Below are positions 8,590 through 16,956 of a DNA stretch of 64,000 nt, piece after piece (the first letter of the stretch is position 1; every line of letters begins with the position of its first letter). The notes beneath the pieces were generated by a model. It was given only the letters and a program-made list of their open reading frames with translations, searched no databases and had not been told where the DNA came from. This stretch comes from Candidatus Cloacimonadota bacterium (GTDB lineage Bacteria; Muiribacteriota; UBA6191), in assembly GCA_019454875.1 (NCBI GenBank), contig JACFNL010000005.1, positions 1 through 64,000 of the forward strand. Reading direction: 5' to 3'. The position numbers were made by a program, and so were the translations under genes.

Positions 8590-9798
8590 TCGTCTTTTGT
8601 ATCCAAAATAGGATCTAAGATTCAAAAGCATTGCCAAGGCTGTATATACAATACAACATTGAGATAAAAATGCAAGACCGTAGCTTTTGGAAATGAACCA
8701 TCCCATCAATACAGGGGTTATGGAAGTGGCAATGACGGCCATGGCACTGGACAGGGACCGGATTGCCCCCAGGTGTTGCAATCCATAACTTTCAGCCAAA
8801 AATGCGGGAACCATAGATGTACTGAACCCAACACAGGCTCCACAAAAAAACATAAACAACTGCATACCTAAAATCTCTGGGATAAGAATCAGGGACAGGA
8901 ATCCAAAAAGTAATGGGGAGAGATAGAGGGGCAAAAGATTCAGCGCAGTAAAGCGATCAATTAGAGGCCCCATAATCAGGGAGCAGAACAGTCTTGCTAT
9001 AGCAAAAAGGGTCATACACCAGGCCAGTTCTGTCAATGCCCAGTCAGCCTGAAGAAAAAACGCCTTTATATGAAAAAACATACCAGTCAGAACCAGAGCC
9101 GGGGCCAGAGTTCCGGGAAGTAAAAGCCAGAAATTGATATCCTTGATAACCTCTTCTCTAGTCCAGTCTTTTTGCAGTCGGGATTTGGACTCTATAAAAG
9201 TGTCTTCATCGGGTAACAGGGATTTTAGTTGAATGGGCCGCAGTCTCCAATGAGTACCTCCAAGTACAATAAGTACAATAATGGCCAGGGTAATCCAGGT
9301 TGTTTCAGGGCTGAATCTCTCCATCAGAATAATAATCACCCAGGGAAAAAATGCCTCACCCATAGTATGACCTAGCCCGCTTAAAGCCAGGGCTTTGCCT
9401 CGAGAACGCAAAAACCGGGAGCTGAGATAAAGAACTGAAGTATGAAGCAGAAGGCCGATGCTGAAAAATCGAAGACCAAGAAGACCAATTCCCAATACCA
9501 TCCAGTTTGGGCTTAATCCCATAATCAGACAGGAAGAACTGATACCAACAATCCCAATCCAGCCCAGCCTGTGTATGGAAATCCGATCACTAAAAGGCCC
9601 AAAACCCATAAGAACAAAGGCAGATAGTAGTGTGGCCAGGGAATAAAGGCCTCCAAAATAAAAGGCGTTTAGCTCAAACTGGTTCTCTACCCATAAGCTG
9701 AAAAGGGCCACAAAGTAGGTCTGACCGTAAGCCGAAAAAAATCTCAGCCAGAATCCATATACAATCGGCACAGGATGTTGTTTTAAAAGTTCAATCAC
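8581..9798 (-). CDS. MFS transporter
   Basis: This 405-residue polytopic protein has about twelve membrane helices in two halves. Its GFGPFSDRISIHRLG (loop 2-3) and MGPLIDRFTALN (loop 8-9) segments are degenerate versions of the major-facilitator D-R-x-G motif. Family members are proton- or ion-coupled carriers of small solutes, and the substrate is not evident. It is the last gene of a minus-strand run beginning at 13296 and lies 18 bases downstream of the previous gene, so it probably belongs to the same operon. It could export or import the product of the two large upstream membrane proteins, but this is speculative. Confidence 0.8.
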   Translation of the reverse strand: MIELLKQHPVPIVYGFWLRFFSAYGQTYFVALFSLWVENQFELNAFYFGGLYSLATLLSAFVLMGFGPFSDRISIHRLGWIGIVGISSSCLIMGLSPNWMVLGIGLLGLRFFSIGLLLHTSVLYLSSRFLRSRGKALALSGLGHTMGEAFFPWVIIILMERFSPETTWITLAIIVLIVLGGTHWRLRPIQLKSLLPDEDTFIESKSRLQKDWTREEVIKDINFWLLLPGTLAPALVLTGMFFHIKAFFLQADWALTELAWCMTLFAIARLFCSLIMGPLIDRFTALNLLPLYLSPLLFGFLSLILIPEILGMQLFMFFCGACVGFSTSMVPAFLAESYGLQHLGAIRSLSSAMAVIATSITPVLMGWFISKSYGLAFLSQCCIVYTALAMLLNLRSYFGYKRRLL

Positions 9799-9816
9799 GG
9801 GGGCCTATAATACACC

Positions 9817-11703
9817 TCAGGGAGTGAAACCAGCTCGCTTAAAACCCCCGACCACACCCAATTCAGGCTTTAATAGCTGGATTTCTGACAGTCTGTATTT
9901 GTGGATGCAGGGAGGCCGTGCCGAGGAGCATAGACCTTCTATATTAATGGAGTCAGGAACAGTAACCGAAATACCCTCCCAATCCTGTAACTCAATAAGG
10001 TTTTTAAAAGATGCATTAGCTTTGAATGGAAGGATAAAAGGAAGATTTTTTCTTTGGGGCAATGTAATGGAATTGCGAATCAAATCCTCTTCCTTTGAAT
10101 TTATGCGCAACAAATCCTCTGGCCTTAGTTCTCCTAGATAAAAAAGAGTGTCAGAACAGGCTTGATGAAGACCCTTATCCATAGTGCAGGCCCAGTTACT
10201 AAGAATGTATGCCAAAAAGGTATCTCCTTGTGAAGATGCTTTTGCAGATTTTTCAAAGAGGGTATGGGCCAGATATCGATCCCAAAATACGAAATTTTTG
10301 ATTTCATGCCGCATGGGGTGTTGCATCCAGTAATAACCCAATAACAAAACCACAGAAAAAAGCGGTGGCCGCAAATAATTTTTACATACCATTGCAATGG
10401 GCAAGGCCATGCCCAGACAGAACCAGGCCACACCATAACGGGTTGCTGGTGCGTTATATAAAACAAACCAGGTTCCGGCAATTTGAATAAGAATTATCTC
10501 CTTGAGCCCAGGTAATTTCGGCCTGTGTATTAAGAGTAGAAATAGAAGTAAAATCCAGGCAAAAGTAATTCCGCTTACGAGAAACAAGGAACCATATTCG
10601 CATTCAAGCCAGGACGGAACCCAGTCCAGAAACTGGGCACCCACGGGCATTTTTTTTCCACACCAGCGGGAGTATTCCTGAATGTGCAGTCTCATTAGCT
10701 GTGCTGTACCTTCTGTAATGGAAGCGGGAGATGGAAGACAAAACCAGGGAACCGGGAAAAAAAAGCATCCAGAACTCAGAAAGGTACTAAGTCCCGGAGG
10801 AATAAGAATCAATAGGAGCAAACCCAAACATCGATAAATGTGCTGGGGGTTTTTCATAAGGTAAAAAAAGCCAAGTATCAGAAGCAGTGGTGCTGTACTT
10901 AGACGAATACCTAAAACAAATGCAGCCAGAAGCAAAGCCATATTCTTGCGAAACCTGTCCCCGAAGCTACTGTTAAGCCATAACCAGGAACAAACAAGAA
11001 TAATTAACTGAGGCATTAGATCAGGACTTAGGGAGTTTAATATGTTGTGATAAGTAGATAGCACCAAAAATACGAGGGTTCCGGCGATTAAAAACACAGA
11101 GTTGGCAAAATTATTGTGTTTTTGGGAAAGACCCCTTATTGCCGAACAAAGACCAAAAATCAGAAGAGTTACTACAAAGGATCCTCCAAAAGCCCCCATT
11201 CTTCCTTCAAGAACCCCATGATCCCAAAATGCCGTCAGGACAAACCAGCCATGGGAGTTGGCATAGGCTTCCTGAAGATTTCCTAACCCAGGGATAATTC
11301 CATATTCGGCCAGCCAGCGGGTGATGGGGTAGTGGTATAGGTGAGTATCCCCCCAGACAACCTCCGGCAAGCACAAGGTTGAGGCTAAGAGACAGGCAAT
11401 CAGGATATCCGGCAGCTTCCCTAGAAACAAAGTACCATACTGACAAAACATCCTGATAATCCGTAAACGGCCGAGGGCCAAAAGTACTAAAACCAGGCAA
11501 GGCAGCACAAAGTAGGGGCTAATAGCTGTAAATAGAGACAAAAACAAAAACAGGTCACAGAAAAACAGGGTTCCCAGACAGCAATAGATACATAGACTCA
11601 TTTCCTTATATCCCAGGTGGATTTTAAGGCGACAGCTGAGGAGATATCCAAGCAGCCCTGTCAAAAATGAGGTGATGAGAAGGCAGATAAAAAGAATCAG
11701 CAT
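9817..11703 (-). CDS. Large polytopic membrane protein, LIC_10190-like (copy 2)
   Basis: The protein has 628 residues and about 11-13 hydrophobic helices in the first 470, followed by a soluble C-terminal tail of about 150. The extracytoplasmic loop GDTHLYHYPITRWLAEYG-I-PGLGN resembles the signature loop of the LIC_10190-type family (DTGLYHLQ...GLGNLHG), which looks like a GT-C glycosyltransferase scaffold with the acidic residue after helix 3. Function is not established. It follows its paralogue (11707-13296) by three bases, and both share the SGCFFFPVPWFC/SGCPLYPLPWFC block and the WGDTHLYHYP/WSDTHYYHYP block. The pair probably arose by tandem duplication. Role in surface-glycan assembly is inference. 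Confidence 0.6.
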   Translation of the reverse strand: MLILFICLLITSFLTGLLGYLLSCRLKIHLGYKEMSLCIYCCLGTLFFCDLFLFLSLFTAISPYFVLPCLVLVLLALGRLRIIRMFCQYGTLFLGKLPDILIACLLASTLCLPEVVWGDTHLYHYPITRWLAEYGIIPGLGNLQEAYANSHGWFVLTAFWDHGVLEGRMGAFGGSFVVTLLIFGLCSAIRGLSQKHNNFANSVFLIAGTLVFLVLSTYHNILNSLSPDLMPQLIILVCSWLWLNSSFGDRFRKNMALLLAAFVLGIRLSTAPLLLILGFFYLMKNPQHIYRCLGLLLLILIPPGLSTFLSSGCFFFPVPWFCLPSPASITEGTAQLMRLHIQEYSRWCGKKMPVGAQFLDWVPSWLECEYGSLFLVSGITFAWILLLFLLLIHRPKLPGLKEIILIQIAGTWFVLYNAPATRYGVAWFCLGMALPIAMVCKNYLRPPLFSVVLLLGYYWMQHPMRHEIKNFVFWDRYLAHTLFEKSAKASSQGDTFLAYILSNWACTMDKGLHQACSDTLFYLGELRPEDLLRINSKEEDLIRNSITLPQRKNLPFILPFKANASFKNLIELQDWEGISVTVPDSINIEGLCSSARPPCIHKYRLSEIQLLKPELGVVGGFKRAGFTP

Positions 11704-11706
11704 TTT

Positions 11707-13296
11707 CTACTCTTTACTTTGAAATCCCATCAGGTGATTTGGGTTTATGGGGCGAAGGTGATTGAGAGATTCCGGGTTTGCACAGGGAGGGGGGAGGGAA
11801 GAACATCGAGGAGCATTATTGTGTAGCCAGGGGGAATTGACTTTAAAAGAATTCCACAGATAATCCCTGAGGTCTGATGGTTCAAGAAAGTCCAGAGCCT
11901 TGTTTGGAACAAGCCACGGTAGGCTGTTGATTTTGGGGTTCTGAATACGAAACAGATTTTCATGCAGGGGCGGGAAATTCCAGAACATAAAAACAGTTAA
12001 AATGAGCAGGGCTATTGAGGTTTTGTATGTCAGGATTGATGAGTTTATGTTGATTCTCAATTGCAGAGCTATCAGGAAGGGGGCCATAAACCAGATTGCT
12101 CCGTATCGGAGGGCTGGAGCGGTTAAAAGCATAAATACAACCATAACAAGCGAGCAAAACAGTGCCTGTAGATCCTTCGATTCCATTCTACGATAGGGCA
12201 GTACTACAATACCTAGAATTAAAAGACCTGTGGGTATTTGATTGTATTCACAAAAAAACCAGTCTGGAATCCAGCTCAATGCGGGAGCAGAATCAATTGG
12301 TATCTTGTCACACCAGATCACAATCTCACGGATATGCATTTGCATGGCATAAGCCCCGCTGCTTTTGACTCCCCAATCAGCGCAAAACCAGGGCAGGGGA
12401 TACAGAGGACACCCACTGCTTAGGAAAGTGGAATAAACTGCTGGAATCAGAAGAATTACAATCCAAAACAAAAAGACAGGGTTTTTGAGCCTGTGATTGA
12501 AGATGTACCAGAAGGTAAATAATAAAAACACTGGAAGCAGGGTGACACGAATACATATAGACAGGGCCAGAAGAACTAGAATCACTTTTTCCTGAATCTG
12601 TCTTTGATTATTGGGATAGATCCAGAGGGAGATGCATAAAAGCCCGATCCATTGAGCAAAAGGGTCGGGACTTAAGGATGCAAAGATATTGTGAGTCATG
12701 CCAAGGATTGTGAGGATTAAAAATGCCCCCATCCCAAGAATTCTGTGAGGCAGGCGGCACACAGAATAGAGAAACAATCCCAGGGTCAAAGCTCCACCAG
12801 CAGTACCAAGTCGATCTGAAAATATACCTGTGTCAAAAGGAGCAAACAGGGCAAACCATCCAGCTGAATGAGAGTAGGTGGGATCAATCAATCCAATTCC
12901 CTGAACAATCCCATAACTGGAAATCCACTTAAGCAAAGGATAGTGGTAGTAGTGTGTATCAGACCAGCTTAGCGGCAATAGGGTAACAATCGAAGAGGCG
13001 ATTGAGGCAATACAAAGCCAGGGCAGTTCAGATTGGGTTTTATACCACCACTGTTTCAGAAGTCCTGATTTTAGGCAGTATACAAACAATGCCAGATATA
13101 ACAGTGTTCCGATTAAAGGTGTAACGGCTGTAAAACAGGCAATGAATAATAAAAGGCTGCATGTGCTGACGATTCCAAGAGTGATTTGAAAAGGCTGGTT
13201 CATAGCCCCAAAACAAAGGTCTTTAGGATAAAGAATATAACCAACCAGGGAGTTTAGACAAAATAGTACAAAAGACAGGGCTGATATGAGGATCAT
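11707..13296 (-). CDS. Large polytopic membrane protein, LIC_10190-like (copy 1)
   Basis: This 529-residue protein has about 12 hydrophobic helices and a short soluble tail. It shares with the next gene the loop WSDTHYYHYPLLKWISSYG, the segment SHSAGWFALFAPFD and the Cys-containing block SGCPLYPLPWFC, so the two are paralogues. The conserved Asp-His loop after an early helix is what a GT-C-type lipid-sugar transferase would use, but no experimental function is known to me. It is the first gene of the operon. The start ATG is at 13296-13294, and the divergent sanA begins 41 bases away, so the AT-rich spacer holds promoters for both. Confidence 0.6.
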   Translation of the reverse strand: MILISALSFVLFCLNSLVGYILYPKDLCFGAMNQPFQITLGIVSTCSLLLFIACFTAVTPLIGTLLYLALFVYCLKSGLLKQWWYKTQSELPWLCIASIASSIVTLLPLSWSDTHYYHYPLLKWISSYGIVQGIGLIDPTYSHSAGWFALFAPFDTGIFSDRLGTAGGALTLGLFLYSVCRLPHRILGMGAFLILTILGMTHNIFASLSPDPFAQWIGLLCISLWIYPNNQRQIQEKVILVLLALSICIRVTLLPVFLLFTFWYIFNHRLKNPVFLFWIVILLIPAVYSTFLSSGCPLYPLPWFCADWGVKSSGAYAMQMHIREIVIWCDKIPIDSAPALSWIPDWFFCEYNQIPTGLLILGIVVLPYRRMESKDLQALFCSLVMVVFMLLTAPALRYGAIWFMAPFLIALQLRININSSILTYKTSIALLILTVFMFWNFPPLHENLFRIQNPKINSLPWLVPNKALDFLEPSDLRDYLWNSFKVNSPWLHNNAPRCSSLPPPCANPESLNHLRPINPNHLMGFQSKE

Positions 13297-13337
13297 GAAA
13301 TGATTTTATAATATATTAAACTTTAGCAAAGAATCTG

Positions 13338-14000
13338 ATGGCTCAAAAATTTATTGTAAGCGCTTTGTTAATTGTGGTTGGACTTTTGTCTCTGCTTCCT
13401 CTGTTTTTTGTTTTATATAGTAAAAACATAGTACTTCCAAACGACTCTCCTAAGAGCAAAGTTGCCCTGGTATTGGGGGCTAGTGTTAAATCGGATGGGA
13501 CTCTGAGCGGTGTTTTGAGGGACAGGGCAGACACTGCATTGGAACTTTATGAATCCGGTAAGATAGAAAAAGTCCTGATTAGCGGGGACAATCGAAGTCA
13601 TGACTACAATGAGGTCGTGCCTGTGAAACATTACCTGATTGGCCGTGGAGTTCCTGCCCAGGATATTTACCTGGATTATGCAGGGTTTGATACATATTCC
13701 AGTGTGTACCGGGCCAAGGAGGTTTTTTCTGTGTCTGAGGTATTGATTGTTACTCAGAAATTCCACTTGCCAAGAGCCCTGTTTTTAGCCCAGGCCCTGA
13801 GCTTGAATGCAGTCGGGGTCAAGGCTGACCGCAATCACTATCCCCGTATCTGGTATTTTTATGCACGGGAGATACCAGCTTTTTTTAAAGCTTTGTTTGA
13901 GGTAGTGATTGGGGCCAAACCAAGGCATCTTGGTGAAAAAGTGGATCTTTTTGGGGAACCTCAACCCTTTGGACTAAAGAACATCCCGGAAAAATCGTAA
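13338..14000 (+). CDS. sanA: SanA/YdcF family (DUF218) membrane-anchored protein
   Basis: This 220-residue protein has one N-terminal membrane anchor (about residues 5-27) and a DUF218 domain. Motifs are VALVLGASVKSDGTLSGVLRDRADTAL (about 42-68), LISGDN (about 81-86), YLDYAGFDTYSSVYRAK and VTQKFHLPRALFLA. This fits the SanA branch, where the DxxxFDT.S and QxFHLPRA motifs are typical. E. coli SanA affects envelope permeability to vancomycin at high temperature, and the biochemical reaction is unknown. There is no clear SD. The last 27 bases overlap the convergent dienelactone-hydrolase-like gene. Confidence 0.8.
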   Translation: MAQKFIVSALLIVVGLLSLLPLFFVLYSKNIVLPNDSPKSKVALVLGASVKSDGTLSGVLRDRADTALELYESGKIEKVLISGDNRSHDYNEVVPVKHYLIGRGVPAQDIYLDYAGFDTYSSVYRAKEVFSVSEVLIVTQKFHLPRALFLAQALSLNAVGVKADRNHYPRIWYFYAREIPAFFKALFEVVIGAKPRHLGEKVDLFGEPQPFGLKNIPEKS

Positions 14001-14741
14001 CATATCATGAAAGGATCTTTTATCAGCTACGGCATCGTAGGCTGCTCCTTTTGTAATGTCTGAACCTGCCCCCTTATTGGTAAAACTGTGTACAGCAGAA
14101 CCATAGGCCACAAACTGCCATTTGGCTTTGGCATTGCGCATTTCTTCAAAAAATCCGGTTACTTCAGGGTCGGGAACATGCGGGTCAATGCCCCCATGTA
14201 ATACTAGAATTTCACCTTGGATCGTGTCAGGTTTTGCTGGTAGAGGTGCTTTTAATCCACCATGAAAACTTACAATTGCTTTGACATTGGCCCCAGAACG
14301 GGCAAGCTCCAGAACAGCGGTACCACCAAAGCAGTATCCAATGGCTGCAATACTTTTTTCATCCACCAGAGGATGGCTGATAAGCTGCTTTAATCCCGCA
14401 ATAGTGCGATCCCTTAGGATCAGGGGATTGGATTTGTAATATCCTGAGGTTTTACCAGCTTCTTCTGGGGTTGATGGTCTGACACCTTTTCCGTAAATAT
14501 CAGGGGCAAAGGCAACAAAACCAAGAGAAGCCATCTGCCGTGCCCGCCTCTTTACATATTCGCTAAGGCCCATCCACTCATGTACAATCAATACTCCGCT
14601 GCGTTTATTTTTGTGACTGTCGTCCCAGGCCATAAAACCCTGCATGGTTACATCACCAAGCTGGTATTCCACCAGTCTCTCCTGAATTTTGGCCTGAACC
14701 GGCATCAAAAGAATTGCTACAAGGAATAGAGTTTTTATCAT
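13974..14741 (-). CDS. Exported dienelactone hydrolase family protein
   Basis: The protein has 255 residues from the ATG at 14741, chosen because a strong SD (AAGGAG) sits eight bases upstream and a signal peptide (MIKTLFLVAILLMPVQA) follows at once; a start ten codons earlier would bury both. The alpha/beta hydrolase fold has the Cys nucleophile in GYCFGG, Asp in LHGGIDPHV and His in SAVHSF, the Cys-Asp-His triad of dienelactone hydrolases. The HEWMGL oxyanion region is typical. The family hydrolyses carboxylic esters or lactones. Export to the periplasm is common in this subgroup, and the substrate is unknown. Confidence 0.85.
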   Translation of the reverse strand: MIKTLFLVAILLMPVQAKIQERLVEYQLGDVTMQGFMAWDDSHKNKRSGVLIVHEWMGLSEYVKRRARQMASLGFVAFAPDIYGKGVRPSTPEEAGKTSGYYKSNPLILRDRTIAGLKQLISHPLVDEKSIAAIGYCFGGTAVLELARSGANVKAIVSFHGGLKAPLPAKPDTIQGEILVLHGGIDPHVPDPEVTGFFEEMRNAKAKWQFVAYGSAVHSFTNKGAGSDITKGAAYDAVADKRSFHDMLRFFRDVL

Positions 14742-14796
14742 GATCGTTCTCCTTATTGTCCAAACATTCAATCTATCAGATTTTGTGAAGGCCTGT

Positions 14797-14802
14797 TAGA
14801 AT
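14797..14802 (+). promoter_or_regulatory. -10 element, leaderless arrangement
   Basis: TAGAAT stands six bases before the ATG at 14809 and no SD is present. The -35 region is poor. It is one of a set of genes in this window with a -10-like hexamer at exactly this distance. Confidence 0.45.
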
Positions 14803-14808
14803 CTTCCT

Positions 14809-15750
14809 ATGCATAAATGCCAGGATGATAGAATTTTTGAATCTGCAAAAAGTACAGCAGAGTGGCTTAGCTCTTCAGAAGCCAAGACCATGTTAAACAG
14901 GGATCCCTATTGGCCTAAGTGGCATTCACCCTGGTGGAGAATGCATCTTTTGATGGAAATGGATATGATAGATCTGGTTCCCAGGGATTTTACCAACCAG
15001 TTTCTTGAAGTATTTAATCGGCATTACCTGCATTTTTTCCCCCTGCGTATTGAAGAAGTACCACCTTCTGTAGATCCGGTTATGCAGATTGTTTGTCAGT
15101 GTGCCCTTGGATCGGCCATAAAAATGTTTACTCTTAGTCTGAAGCCGGATCGCCCTGTAATTCACTGGTTTTCTGACTGGTGCAGACAATATCAGATGGA
15201 AGATGGGGGTTATAACTGTGATGAGGCGGCCTATACCAGAGATTTCCCAAAATCTTCCTTAATTTCTACCCTGCCTATGCTGGAGGCTATGTTACTGGAG
15301 TGTAAACTTTTTGGGGTTAAGGAACATTTGCCTTTGCTTGAAAAAGGGGCTCAATATTATTTAAGGCGGGGGCTGGTAGGCTCTAGTCGTTCCCCGTCTG
15401 TTTCTGTAGACCCATCCTGGGATGTGCCAGTTTTTCCCAGATTTTATGAATTTGACGGACAGAGGGTATTAAAATTTCTTAAAGACTATGCAGAATTTGT
15501 GGGAATAGCTTTACCCGTGGAAGCTCAAAACTACCACAGGACTCTTGAGACCAATATCTATGGAATGGCGCGGGAATCCAGGCCGTTTCGCACTGTATTT
15601 GACTCACAGTTCTCAAGGGTTCTGGATTCCAGTGGGGAATTTGTTAAAGGAAAATCCGAATCATTTCCTCTTTTGGATATGTTTTTGGATTTTTCCGTAG
15701 TGTGGCCCTGGCTGGAACGAGAATTTTTATCCGGCAATAAACAGCCATAA
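14809..15750 (+). CDS. Unknown protein, alpha/alpha-toroid-like (terpene cyclase or prenyltransferase fold)
   Basis: The protein has 313 residues with no signal or membrane segment. The segment HWFSDWCRQYQMEDGGYNCD (about 118-138) resembles the QxxDGG(W/Y) repeat of squalene-hopene cyclase/prenyltransferase alpha-barrel proteins, and the helical, Trp-rich composition is compatible. The catalytic DxDD of class II cyclases is not seen, so enzymatic cyclase activity is doubtful. A -10-like TAGAAT lies six bases before the ATG. The last 24 bases overlap the convergent transporter gene. Family and function are unrecognised; the fold is an inference from one motif. Confidence 0.5.
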   Translation: MHKCQDDRIFESAKSTAEWLSSSEAKTMLNRDPYWPKWHSPWWRMHLLMEMDMIDLVPRDFTNQFLEVFNRHYLHFFPLRIEEVPPSVDPVMQIVCQCALGSAIKMFTLSLKPDRPVIHWFSDWCRQYQMEDGGYNCDEAAYTRDFPKSSLISTLPMLEAMLLECKLFGVKEHLPLLEKGAQYYLRRGLVGSSRSPSVSVDPSWDVPVFPRFYEFDGQRVLKFLKDYAEFVGIALPVEAQNYHRTLETNIYGMARESRPFRTVFDSQFSRVLDSSGEFVKGKSESFPLLDMFLDFSVVWPWLEREFLSGNKQP

Positions 15751-16956
15751 AAAAAAGACAAAAATTGTCAGTAATGTAGTAGGAATCCCAACTTTGGCAT
15801 GATCATAAAAGCTGATGGTGATTCCCAGATTTTTGGCCTGTTCCACTACAATCAGGTTGGCAATACTGCCAATCAGAATCAGATTTCCTGCCAGAGTGGA
15901 TGAAACAGCCAGGGAATACCAGGCGACTGAGTTTTGTGTGGCTTCTGGTAGAGAGGGAATGAGTAACATCACAGCAGGGACATTACTTACGATATTGGAT
16001 AAAACGATACTTACAGTATTGAGAATATAAAGATTTTGCATATCAAGGCCCAGTTTAAGAAGACTATCCATTGCGGATTGAAGAATTCCTGCCTCTACAA
16101 TTGCTGCCTGTATCCAGAACAGACCACAAAACAGGCTTAACAGATGCCAGTCCACTAATCCAACTAGCTCCTTGGAATGGATGGTGCGACTGATCAGCAA
16201 AAAACCAGCAATGCCCAAGGTAGAATATTCCCTGGGAATATCAGTTAAAAACAGCCCAATCAGTAGAAGCATGGACAAAATTGCCTTTAGGCTTTGCCAG
16301 CGGTTTAAATCAGGCCAGAGGGGCGAAGATTCCAGTCTGGTTATGACCAACTCAGTCTGGATTTTTTTGGGTAGAGATGGTGCTAACCAGGCCCATGCCA
16401 GGATAAGGCCGAGCAGGGCGGGCGGGGTACACCATAAGAAAAACCCCAGAAAATCAAGCTGTCCCGACTGGCCTAGCAGCATATTCTGGGGATTTCCTAC
16501 AATGGTCATGGCCGAGCCGAGGTTGGAAGACAGGGCCAGACCCAAAAGACATGGGATAGGAGGAATACGACTTTGGCTTAGTGCACGACATAAGACAGGA
16601 GTAAAGGCCAGACAGACAATATCATTGGCCAAAAGTGCAGACAATAGAGCGGAGGCCAGCATCATCCAGAACAAAAATATCCGTGGGCGATCCATCAAAC
16701 AAAGGGTCTTTGATGCTACCCAGGTATAAAACCCTCCCAGACGAAACTGGGCTGAAATAATCATCAACCCGTAAAGCAAAAAGAGGGTAGGGAAATCCAG
16801 TGCTTTTGCCAGCTCATGGGAGTCCCACTGAAGAATTACCATCATGGCCAGCCCGCCCAATAGAGCAATTCCACTGCGGTCCAGTTTGTATCCGGGAATA
16901 CTTCCTAAGGCCAGCCCTGCATAGGATAGAACAAATACAATCAGTACAGGATTCAT
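15727..16956 (-). CDS. ArsB/NhaD/SLC13-type anion transporter
   Basis: The protein has 409 residues from the ATG at 16956, which overlaps the upstream TGA stop as ATGA; a start 22 codons earlier lies inside the upstream gene and is rejected. It has about 11-12 membrane helices. Typical ion-transporter superfamily features are LANDIVCLAFTPV (about 113-125) and GNPQNMLLGQSG (about 155-166) in the first half, and IVSNVPAVMLLIPSL with LIGSIANLIVVEQAK in the second. This is the NDxxxxxxTP/GNPQN pattern of the YbiR/ArsB group. The substrate (arsenite, organic anion, or Na+/H+) cannot be told. Confidence 0.8.
   Translation of the reverse strand: MNPVLIVFVLSYAGLALGSIPGYKLDRSGIALLGGLAMMVILQWDSHELAKALDFPTLFLLYGLMIISAQFRLGGFYTWVASKTLCLMDRPRIFLFWMMLASALLSALLANDIVCLAFTPVLCRALSQSRIPPIPCLLGLALSSNLGSAMTIVGNPQNMLLGQSGQLDFLGFFLWCTPPALLGLILAWAWLAPSLPKKIQTELVITRLESSPLWPDLNRWQSLKAILSMLLLIGLFLTDIPREYSTLGIAGFLLISRTIHSKELVGLVDWHLLSLFCGLFWIQAAIVEAGILQSAMDSLLKLGLDMQNLYILNTVSIVLSNIVSNVPAVMLLIPSLPEATQNSVAWYSLAVSSTLAGNLILIGSIANLIVVEQAKNLGITISFYDHAKVGIPTTLLTIFVFFLWLFIAG

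Noticed and set aside
16172-16729. 185-codon frame antisense to the ArsB/SLC13-like transporter
   Set aside because: The opposite strand has a clear membrane-transporter pattern; the antisense frame has no start signals and is Arg/Ser rich as expected for a shadow.
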